A DNA stretch of 8,664 bases from Fervidifonticultor sp964526945. Lineage in GTDB: Bacteria; Sysuimicrobiota; Sysuimicrobiia; Sysuimicrobiales; Humicultoraceae. The stretch spans positions 1-8,664 of the forward strand of contig CAZGNA010000117.1 of assembly GCA_964526945.1 (NCBI GenBank). Reading direction: 5' to 3'. The notes beneath the pieces were generated by a model. The model was not told where the DNA came from, did no database searches, and saw only the letters and a list, made by a program, of their open reading frames with translations. Of the stretch, positions 1 through 5,938 are shown piece by piece. Both the position numbers and the translations under genes were made by a program. The stretch's first letter is position 1. Every line of letters starts with the position of its first letter.

Positions 1-95
1 CACCCGCGCGGCGGGGGGCGTCGGGACGGCCCTGTGCCCGTCGGGGGGCGTGGCGCGCGCGTCGCCCCGGGCGGTGGCGCTGCTGCCTGCGGGTA
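1..95. other. Unassigned left-edge segment, possible 3' end of an upstream gene
   Basis: No gene can be named here. Two forward frames are open from the window edge. One ends at TAG 94-96, overlapping the GTG start of priA (TAGTG), and the other ends at TGA 122-124. Both give short Gly/Ala/Arg-rich peptides with no motif I recognise. In related clusters the gene before priA is often coaBC, but nothing seen here confirms that. The one-base stop/start overlap fits translational coupling into priA, because no clear Shine-Dalgarno precedes that start. Confidence 0.3.
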
Positions 96-2189
96 GTGGA
101 CGCGCCCACCGCCACATCCGTTGACGCGCTGCTGATCGCGATCGACGTGCCGCTGCGCGCGGGCGACGTCGCGTTCACCTACAGCGCCGGCGCTGCCCCG
201 GGCGCGCGCCCGGGCGACGGCGTCATCGTGCCCTTCGGCGCGCGTCTGCTCCCGGGGATCGTGCTGGGGCCGGGGGTGCCACGGGGGGACCTACGGCCGG
301 TGCTGGCGCGGGTGGAGGGGGCGCCGCTTGTCCCGCCGTCGGTGCTGGCCCTCGCGACATGGACGGCGCGCGAGTTCCTCTCCACGGTGGGCGAAGCGCT
401 GGCCGTCGCCACGCCCTGGGATGCGCTCTGGCACGGCGTGGCGCTGGAGCTGCCCGCGGCCCTCCCGGGGACCGGGCGGCGGCCCCATCACGGGTCGGCT
501 CCCCGTCGCGTCTCGCTGGCCCGCGCCGCCAGCATCCTGCTGCGCGACCCGAAAACGGTAGACGAGCTGGCGGCACGGCGGGCGATTCGCGTGCACCTTC
601 CCGGCCCACCGGCCTCCTCCCGCGGCGCCTCCCCGCCCGGTCCGTCGATGGCGCTCCCGACGGCGGCGGGCGGCCTGCGGGGGCGGCCCGCAGCGGCGCG
701 CTGGCCGAAACTCGAACGTCCGTTGCGCGAGGCGCTGGCGCGCGGCGCGCCGGGCATGGTGCTGGCGGGATGGGGGCGGACGCCAGCCTACCTCACCGCG
801 ATCGAGGTCGCGCTGGCCGCCGGGCTCTCCTGCATCGTGGCGTTCCCCTCGATCGAGGCGGCGGAGACGTTCGCCGGGGCTGCAACTAGCGCCGGAGTGA
901 TGCCGGTGGTCCTGCACGCCGGTCTGCCCCCGGACCGGCGTCTGGCCGCCTGGCGCGCGGCCGCCGACGCACGGCTCGTGGTTGGGACGCGGGCCGCCGT
1001 GTACGCGCCGGTGCGCGATCCGGCGCTGCTCATCGTCGACGAGGAGGACGCCGCGGGGCACAAGGAGGAGCGGGCACCGCGGTACCGCACTGCGGCCGTG
1101 GCGGCCCGTCGGGCCGCCGGTGGCGGCTTCCTGCTCCTGGGCAGCACCACGCCCACGGTCGCCACGTACGCGGCGGTGCAGGAAGGGCGCTACCGCCTGG
1201 TGGCCCTGCCGGGTCGTCCGCGACTGGCCGTCGTCGACCTGCGGCGGCGATCTTCCCAGGCGCCGCTCAGCGCGCCCGTGGCAGCGGCCGTGCGACGCGC
1301 CGCGCGGGGACGCGGGCGGGCCGTCGTCATCGTCGACCGGAAGGGCTACGCGGGGGGACTGCAGTGCACCGAGTGCGGGCGCGTGACGCGCTGCCCGACG
1401 TGCGGGGTGGCGCTGCGGTACGAGCGTGCGCGCCGCCAGCTGCGCTGCGGGGTGTGCGGGCGCCTGGCACCGGTACCCGCCACCTGCGTCACCTGCGGCG
1501 GCACGCACCTGCGCCCGCTGGGCGTCGGGACGGAACGCGTGGCGGCGGCGCTGCGCCGCATGGCGATCCGCGTGTGGCGGTTCGACCGCGACATCGCACC
1601 CCGCGGGGTCGCCTCGCCCACAGTCCTGGCGCCGTTCCTCAGGGAGGGCGGCGCGCTGGTCGCCACGCCCCTGGTCGTGCCCTGGCTGGAGGTGCTGCGG
1701 CCGCAGGTCGTCGCGCTCGTCGATGCGGATCGGATGTTGCACCGCCCGGAGTTTCGGGCTGCCGAGCGGGCGCTGGCGCTGCTCCGTGCGGTCGGCCTGG
1801 CGTCCGGTGCGCTGGTGCTGGTCGAGACGTCCGACCCCGCGCATCCGGCGTTGCGGGCCGCCGTCGCGCCCACGCTCCGCGCCTTCTATGCGGACGAGCT
1901 CGCCCAACGCGCCGCCCTGGGGTACCCGCCGGCGCGCACGTTGCTCCTGCTCACGCTCTGTGGCCCTGCGGCCGTCGTCGATGCGCTGGTTGCGCGACTG
2001 GCCGCCGACGCACCGCCGGGGGTGGAGGTGCTGGGCCCTGTGCCCCTGCCGGGGGACCCGCCGCGGGTGCAGGTCGTCCTGAAGGCCGCAGACCGGGAGG
2101 TCGCGCGGGCGCTGGTGTGGCCGCTGCTGACCGGCGGCGCGCCGCGCGGCGTGCGGGTGGTGGCCGACGTGGATCCCCACGAGCTGTAG
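96..2189 (+). CDS. priA: PriA-family replication-restart protein with degenerate helicase motifs
   Basis: PriA recognises abandoned replication forks and reloads the replicative helicase. This 697-residue protein is slightly shorter than the usual 730-830. The N-terminal 3'-DNA-binding domain is clear (residues about 11-120, with VPFG at 45-48 and GIVLG at 54-58). The zinc region is complete, with eight cysteines in four CxxC pairs: 424/427, 433/436, 451/454 and 464/467. It is followed by GVGTERV, the usual GTGTE-type segment. The C-terminal domain has the family FRAAER (553-558) and LGYPP (608-612) motifs. The motor is degenerate. The Walker A position reads GWGRTPAY (225-232) and lacks the GKT lysine. 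Motif II is DEED (315-318) rather than DEEH. The motif V glycines and the GRAGR arginines of motif VI are absent (about 521-571). Actinobacterial PriA proteins are known to lack detectable helicase motifs, so a structural, ATP-independent role is likely (inference). GTG 96 is the only start codon in frame between the window edge and the first conserved strand, and it has no clear Shine-Dalgarno. Confidence 0.93.
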   Translation: MDAPTATSVDALLIAIDVPLRAGDVAFTYSAGAAPGARPGDGVIVPFGARLLPGIVLGPGVPRGDLRPVLARVEGAPLVPPSVLALATWTAREFLSTVGEALAVATPWDALWHGVALELPAALPGTGRRPHHGSAPRRVSLARAASILLRDPKTVDELAARRAIRVHLPGPPASSRGASPPGPSMALPTAAGGLRGRPAAARWPKLERPLREALARGAPGMVLAGWGRTPAYLTAIEVALAAGLSCIVAFPSIEAAETFAGAATSAGVMPVVLHAGLPPDRRLAAWRAAADARLVVGTRAAVYAPVRDPALLIVDEEDAAGHKEERAPRYRTAAVAARRAAGGGFLLLGSTTPTVATYAAVQEGRYRLVALPGRPRLAVVDLRRRSSQAPLSAPVAAAVRRAARGRGRAVVIVDRKGYAGGLQCTECGRVTRCPTCGVALRYERARRQLRCGVCGRLAPVPATCVTCGGTHLRPLGVGTERVAAALRRMAIRVWRFDRDIAPRGVASPTVLAPFLREGGALVATPLVVPWLEVLRPQVVALVDADRMLHRPEFRAAERALALLRAVGLASGALVLVETSDPAHPALRAAVAPTLRAFYADELAQRAALGYPPARTLLLLTLCGPAAVVDALVARLAADAPPGVEVLGPVPLPGDPPRVQVVLKAADREVARALVWPLLTGGAPRGVRVVADVDPHEL

Positions 2190-2217
2190 ACAGTCGGCCC
2201 CCTGCGCGTGGTATGGT
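2187..2217 (+). promoter_or_regulatory. Putative promoter ahead of def (TAGACA-N19-TATGGT)
   Basis: A -35-like TAGACA (2187-2192, five of six matches to TTGACA) lies 19 bases before TATGGT (2212-2217, four of six matches to TATAAT). TGG directly precedes the hexamer, as in an extended -10. The spacer is longer than the optimal 17. Transcription would begin near 2224, only a few bases before the def ATG, which would make the message almost leaderless. The call rests on an AT-rich island in very GC-rich DNA and could be chance. Confidence 0.3.
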
Positions 2218-2223
2218 GAGGGA
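2218..2223 (+). promoter_or_regulatory. Ribosome binding site that favours the def start at 2228
   Basis: GAGGGA ends 4 bases before ATG 2228. Another in-frame ATG at 2213 has no purine-rich sequence upstream and would add five residues (MVRDG) that do not belong to the family N-terminus. The later ATG is therefore preferred. Confidence 0.5.
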
Positions 2224-2227
2224 CGGA

Positions 2228-2785
2228 ATGCCAGCAGCGCGGTGCCTCGAGATCGTCACCGTGGACAGCCCGCGGGCGGGGATCCTGCGTCGGAAGGCCC
2301 GGCCCGTCGGCCGGGTCACGCGTGAGGTGGCGGAGCTGATCGACGCGATGCTCGCCACCATGGAGGCGGCGGGTGGCCTCGGCCTGGCCGCGCCCCAGGT
2401 GGGGGAGAGCGTGCGGGTCTTCGTCGCCCGGGTCGAGGACCGCACGCTGGCGCTGGCGGATCCCGAGGTGGTGCGGGCCGAGGGCGAGGTGGTCGATACG
2501 GAGGGGTGCCTGTCGGTGCCCGGGGTGATCGCCGAGGTGCCCCGCGCGGCCAGCGTCACGGTGCGGGGCAAGAACCGACGCGGACGCCGCGTCACGATCC
2601 AGGCTGACGGCCTGCTGGCGCGCGTGATCCAGCACGAGGTCGACCACCTGGACGGCGTGCTGTTCCTCGACCGCGTGCGGGATCCGACCACGATCCGCCA
2701 CCTGACTGGCGCGGAGGACCGGGGCACCCCTGCCGCCACGGCGGGTGCCGCTGCACGGAGCGACACGCGCACCGCCACCGGATGA
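2228..2785 (+). CDS. def: Peptide deformylase
   Basis: This metalloenzyme removes the N-formyl group from the initiator methionine of nascent proteins at the ribosome exit, undoing the work of Fmt, the next gene. The 185-residue product has all three deformylase motifs. Motif 1 is GLGLAAPQ (50-57), with Q57 the oxyanion residue. Motif 2 is EGCLS (92-96), with metal ligand C94. Motif 3 is HEVDHLDG (136-143), with ligands H136 and H140 and catalytic E137. The N-terminus (LEIVTVDSPRAGILRRKARPV region) aligns with the usual start of the family. Residues about 150-185 form a polar Ala/Thr/Arg-rich tail with no motif. The stop codon overlaps the fmt start by 4 bases (ATGA), so the pair is probably translationally coupled. 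Confidence 0.97.
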   Translation: MPAARCLEIVTVDSPRAGILRRKARPVGRVTREVAELIDAMLATMEAAGGLGLAAPQVGESVRVFVARVEDRTLALADPEVVRAEGEVVDTEGCLSVPGVIAEVPRAASVTVRGKNRRGRRVTIQADGLLARVIQHEVDHLDGVLFLDRVRDPTTIRHLTGAEDRGTPAATAGAAARSDTRTATG

Positions 2786-3765
2786 CCGAGCCCCCCGCAC
2801 GACGGCTGCGGGTGCTGTTCTTCGGCACCCCGGCGTTCGCGCTGCCGTCGCTGGACGCCCTGGCGCGCGCGGCGACCGTCGTGGGCGTGGTGACCCAGCC
2901 CGACCGCCCCGCCGGCCGCGGCCGCCGGCTCACACCGCCCCCGGTGGCCGTGGCGGCGCGCCGGATGGGGCTCCCGGTGGTGCAGCCCGTCCGGCTACGG
3001 GACCCTGCGGTGCTGGACGCGCTGCGGGCGCTCGCCCCGGAACTCGGCGTGACCGTGGCCTACGGCCGGATCGTACCGCCCGCGGTGCTGGCCCTGCCGC
3101 CGCTGGGCTGCATCAACCTGCATCCCTCGTTGCTGCCGCGCTACCGCGGCGCCTCGCCGATCCAGGGGGCCATCGCCGACGGGGCGACCACGACCGGCGT
3201 CACGGTGCTCTACATGAGCGAGGAGGTCGATGCGGGGGACATCATCCTCCAGCGGGAGGTGCCCATTCACCCCGAGGAGACGGCCGGTGAGCTCGAGCAA
3301 CGGCTGGCACGGGAAGGTGCCGCGCTGCTGGTGGAGGCGGTGCGCCTGCTCGCGGAGGGGCGCGCGCCGCGGCGCCCCCAGGATCACGCGCAGGCCACGT
3401 ACACCGGTCGGCTCACGAAGGCCGACGGCGTGATCGACTGGACCCGGCCAGCCCCGGCCATCGTCAACCACGTGCGCGCGATGACGCCCTGGCCCGGCGC
3501 GCGGACCACCTGGCGGGGGACGCCGCTTCGGGTCTGGCGCGCACGGGTCACGGACACCGCGCCTGGCGCGGAGCCCGGCCGCGTGGTCGCGGTGACCCCG
3601 GACGGCATCGTCGTCGCGGCGGGCGCAGGGGCGGTGCTGGTGCAGGAGGTCCAGCTGCCCGGCGGTGTGCGCATGCCCGCCGATGCGTTCGCGCGCGGAC
3701 ACCCGATCCGTCCGGGCGACCGCCTGGACGGTCTTCCCCAGACGGCCGGGGATGCTAGAATGTGA
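2782..3765 (+). CDS. fmt: Methionyl-tRNA formyltransferase
   Basis: Fmt transfers a formyl group from 10-formyl-tetrahydrofolate to Met-tRNAfMet so that translation can initiate. The 327-residue length is normal for the family. The N-terminal formyltransferase fold begins with FFGTPAFALPSL (13-24). The catalytic core shows the N/H/D triad: N112 and H114 in NLHPSLLPRYRGASP (112-126), and D150 in EEVDAGD (147-153). The loop with QPDRPAGRGRRL (39-50), which contacts the acceptor stem, is present. The C-terminal OB-like tRNA-binding domain (about 210-320) contains the usual segments KADGVIDW and MTPWPGA. The start is fixed by the ATGA overlap with def. There is no Shine-Dalgarno, as expected for a coupled gene. 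I see no missing residues. Confidence 0.97.
   Translation: MTEPPARRLRVLFFGTPAFALPSLDALARAATVVGVVTQPDRPAGRGRRLTPPPVAVAARRMGLPVVQPVRLRDPAVLDALRALAPELGVTVAYGRIVPPAVLALPPLGCINLHPSLLPRYRGASPIQGAIADGATTTGVTVLYMSEEVDAGDIILQREVPIHPEETAGELEQRLAREGAALLVEAVRLLAEGRAPRRPQDHAQATYTGRLTKADGVIDWTRPAPAIVNHVRAMTPWPGARTTWRGTPLRVWRARVTDTAPGAEPGRVVAVTPDGIVVAAGAGAVLVQEVQLPGGVRMPADAFARGHPIRPGDRLDGLPQTAGDARM
3753..3761 (+). promoter_or_regulatory. Putative extended -10 element ahead of the metallopeptidase gene
   Basis: TGCTAGAAT matches the extended -10 pattern TGnTATAAT with one mismatch. It overlaps the last codons of fmt. No convincing -35 lies 16-18 bases upstream. A start near 3768 would give a leader of about 78 bases ending in the strong Shine-Dalgarno before ATG 3846. 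An AT-rich hexamer of this kind is rare in the surrounding DNA, but the evidence is only positional. Confidence 0.35.
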
Positions 3766-3830
3766 GCGGCACGCACGGGTGAGCACCGCCCGTCGCGCCC
3801 GGGGGCAGGTCCCAAGCCGCCGCGCACGGT

Positions 3831-3844
3831 AGGAGGAGGGGGAG
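3831..3844 (+). promoter_or_regulatory. Strong Shine-Dalgarno of the metallopeptidase gene
   Basis: A run of AGGAGG-type purines (AGGAGGAGGGGGAG) ends just before ATG 3846. The GGAGG at 3835-3839 sits 6 bases from the start codon. It is the strongest ribosome binding site in the window and fixes this start. The rest of the 80-base gap (3766-3845) holds no gene and no hairpin followed by a T tract. Confidence 0.75.
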
Positions 3845-3845
3845 C

Positions 3846-4529
3846 ATGGTCTTCGACAGCTCGTACGTCATCGTGCTGCCGGGGATCCTCCTGGCGTTGT
3901 ACGCCCAGTGGAAGGTCCACAGCACGTTCCAGCGGTTCAGCCAGGTGCCCACCGTGGCCGGCCGCACCGGTGCGGAGGTCGCCGTGGAACTGCTCCGCCG
4001 GCGCGGCGTCCGGGACGTGGCGGTCGAGCCCGTGGACGGCCTGCTGGCCGACCACTACGACCCGCGGACGAAGACGCTGCGGCTGTCGCCGGCGGTGTAC
4101 GGCAGCGCGTCGGTCGCGGCCGTGGGCGTGGCCGCCCACGAGTGCGGGCACGCGCTCCAGCACCACGAGGGCTATGCGCCGCTGGCGCTGCGCTCCGCCA
4201 TCGTGCCGGTGGCGACGCTGGGAACCCAGGCGGCCATCATCCTGTTCATGATCGGGCTGTTCGCGAGCCTGCGGCCCCTGATGGACCTCGGCATCCTGCT
4301 GTTCCTGGGCTACATCGCGTTCGCGCTGGTCACGCTCCCGGTGGAGTTCGACGCGAGCCGGCGCGCGGTGGCGGCGCTGCAGCGTGAGGGGCTGGTGACC
4401 TCGGGAGAGGCCGACGGCACCCGGCAGGTGCTGAACGCCGCGGCCCTCACGTACGTCGCGGCCGCGGCCATGGCCGTGTTGCAGCTCGTCCGCCTGGTGG
4501 CCCTGCGCAACATGCGTGACAACGAATAG
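3846..4529 (+). CDS. yugP: YugP-family membrane zinc metallopeptidase
   Basis: This 227-residue integral membrane protein belongs to the neutral zinc metallopeptidase family typified by Bacillus subtilis YugP, whose substrates are not established to my knowledge. The zinc motif is HECGH at 98-102 (AAHECGHALQH), giving ligands H98 and H102 and catalytic E99. The conserved LPVEFDASRRA segment (164-174) supplies E167, a likely third ligand. Predicted membrane helices lie at about 7-22, 117-140, 146-164 and 199-219. The catalytic helix follows a soluble segment (25-95) containing YDPRTKTLRLSP, which is typical of the family. Length matches the family. The gene lies between the formylation genes and rsmB, as it does in many Bacillota. 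Membrane quality control is a possible role but is only inference. Confidence 0.92.
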   Translation: MVFDSSYVIVLPGILLALYAQWKVHSTFQRFSQVPTVAGRTGAEVAVELLRRRGVRDVAVEPVDGLLADHYDPRTKTLRLSPAVYGSASVAAVGVAAHECGHALQHHEGYAPLALRSAIVPVATLGTQAAIILFMIGLFASLRPLMDLGILLFLGYIAFALVTLPVEFDASRRAVAALQREGLVTSGEADGTRQVLNAAALTYVAAAAMAVLQLVRLVALRNMRDNE

Positions 4530-5889
4530 CACCACCCGCACCGCGCCGGCGTCCGCCCGGGAGGTCGCCTATACCGTCTTACTGCGGACCGAGACCGCAG
4601 GCGCGTTCGCCACGGTCCTGCTGTTTCGCGCACTGCAGCGGTCGGGGCTGTCGCAGGCCGACCGGGCGCTGGCGACGGCGCTGGTGCTGGGCGTGTTGCG
4701 ACACCGCGGGCGCCTCGACTGGGCGCTCGCGGCGTTCCTGCGGCGTCCGCTGACCACGCTGCCGCCGGCGATCCGCACCGTTCTGCGCCTGGGCGCCTAT
4801 CAGCTGCTGGACCTGCCGCGTATTCCCCCGCCCGTGGCGGTGGACGAGGCCGTGGCCCTGGCACGCCGGCACGGGCATCCGGGGACGGCGGGCCTGGTCA
4901 ACGCCGTCCTCCGGCGCCTGAGCGCCGAGGGGCCACCGCCGCCACCCGACGTGACCGCCGATCCCGCCGGGCATCTGGCAGTGGTGTACTCGCTGCCCCG
5001 GTGGCTCGTGGAGCGCTGGCTGGCGCGCTGGGGCGTGGACGAGACCGCGGCGCTGGCCGCTGCGTGCCTGCGGCCCGCGCCATCCGTGGTCAGGGTCAAC
5101 ACGCTGCTGGCGACGCCCGGCGAGGTGCGCCTGGCGCTCGCCGCGCACGGCGTGCGTGCCACCACCGGCCTGCTGCCCGAAGCCCTGCGGGTGCAGGGGT
5201 CGCTGACCGCGCGTCTGCCCCTGTACGCGCGCGGCCTGTGCATGGCGCAGGACGAGGGCGCCATGGTGGTGGCCCGGGCGGTCGCCCCGCCGGCAGACGG
5301 GATGGTCATCGACGCGTGCGCGGCGCCCGGCGGCAAGACGACCCACCTGGCGGCGTTGATGCACAACACCGGACGGCTGATCGCCTGCGACGTCCACCCC
5401 GGCAAGCTGACCGCGCTGGCGCACCGGTGCGCCCTCATGGGCATCACCAACGTGGAGGCCCACCACCTGGACGCGCGCACGCTGGGCCGGACGTTCCCCG
5501 GCCAGGCCGACGCGGTGCTGGTGGACGCGCCGTGCTCGGGGCTGGGCGTGGTGCGACGCCGGCCCGACGTGAAGTGGCGCGTCGTGCCCGACGCGCTCGC
5601 GCGGTGCGCTGCGCTGCAACGGGAGCTCCTGGCCGGTGCGGCCGGGGCCGTGCGGCCCGGCGGGGTGCTGGTCTACAGCGTCTGCACCCTGGAACCCGAA
5701 GAAGGTCCGGACGTCGTCCGGGAGTTTCTGCGGACGCATCGCGCGTTCGCGTTTGCGTCCCTGCCGCCGGCCGTCCCCCGCGTCCTCCACGGGCAGCCGG
5801 TGGCCGGCGCGGACGCCGGCGAGTTCGTGCTGCTGCCGCACCGGCACGATACCGACGGGTTCTACGTGGCCCGACTGGTCCGGCGGTGA
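4516..5889 (+). CDS. rsmB: 16S rRNA (cytosine-967-C5)-methyltransferase
   Basis: RsmB methylates C967 of 16S rRNA (E. coli numbering) using S-adenosylmethionine. The 457-residue protein starts with a NusB-like RNA-binding domain (about 13-137, with SQADRALATALVLGVLRHR and RLGAYQLL). The linker is followed by the methyltransferase fold. There, DACAAPGGKT (266-275) is the SAM-binding motif I and CDVHP (291-295) is the acidic motif II. VDAPCSGLG (336-344) carries the motif IV cysteine C340, and YSVCTLEPEE (387-396) carries C390, the expected nucleophile of motif VI. DGFYVARL near the end is typical. The start is GTG 4516, which overlaps the end of the metallopeptidase gene by 14 bases. It has no nearby Shine-Dalgarno, so translation probably depends on the upstream gene. 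No later start lies before the NusB domain. Confidence 0.96.
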   Translation: MTTNSTTRTAPASAREVAYTVLLRTETAGAFATVLLFRALQRSGLSQADRALATALVLGVLRHRGRLDWALAAFLRRPLTTLPPAIRTVLRLGAYQLLDLPRIPPPVAVDEAVALARRHGHPGTAGLVNAVLRRLSAEGPPPPPDVTADPAGHLAVVYSLPRWLVERWLARWGVDETAALAAACLRPAPSVVRVNTLLATPGEVRLALAAHGVRATTGLLPEALRVQGSLTARLPLYARGLCMAQDEGAMVVARAVAPPADGMVIDACAAPGGKTTHLAALMHNTGRLIACDVHPGKLTALAHRCALMGITNVEAHHLDARTLGRTFPGQADAVLVDAPCSGLGVVRRRPDVKWRVVPDALARCAALQRELLAGAAGAVRPGGVLVYSVCTLEPEEGPDVVREFLRTHRAFAFASLPPAVPRVLHGQPVAGADAGEFVLLPHRHDTDGFYVARLVRR

Positions 5890-5891
5890 CC

Positions 5892-5897
5892 TATAAT
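5892..5897 (+). promoter_or_regulatory. Consensus -10 box (TATAAT) ahead of rlmN
   Basis: A perfect TATAAT lies 2 bases after the rsmB stop codon, in the 49-base gap before rlmN. Sequence this AT-rich is rare in the window. No recognisable -35 lies 16-18 bases upstream, where the DNA codes for the end of RsmB. Transcription would start near 5904. The leader could form a small hairpin: CGGGC (5907-5911) with GCCCG (5920-5924), extended by two G-U pairs, directly before the Shine-Dalgarno. This suggests rlmN-prkC can be transcribed separately. Confidence 0.5.
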
Positions 5898-5926
5898 CGA
5901 TCCCGTCGGGCACTTGCGCGCCCGGT

Positions 5927-5932
5927 GGGAGG
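5927..5932 (+). promoter_or_regulatory. Shine-Dalgarno of rlmN
   Basis: GGGAGG lies 6 bases before ATG 5939, which fixes that start. Confidence 0.7.
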
Positions 5933-5938
5933 CTGTCC

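Noticed and set aside
768..1811. Frameshifts in priA as the cause of the missing motor motifs
   Set aside because: The other frames do not contain GSGKT, DEEH or GRAGR-like segments, and the alignable flanks stay in one frame throughout.
291..2180. Long open frame on the minus strand across priA
   Set aside because: It is an antisense shadow caused by extreme GC content. The peptide is Arg/Gln/His-rich with no motif, while the + strand encodes clear PriA segments.
1364..2227. Apparent long N-terminal extension of def reaching back through priA
   Set aside because: The frame is open because of GC bias. The extension is Arg/Ala/Gly-rich, overlaps priA out of frame, and is not part of any deformylase. 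The real start is near 2228.
3766..3830. Possible terminator after fmt
   Set aside because: Only a 5-bp inverted repeat (ACGGG 3775-3779 with CCCGT 3789-3793) with a 9-base loop is present, and no T tract follows.
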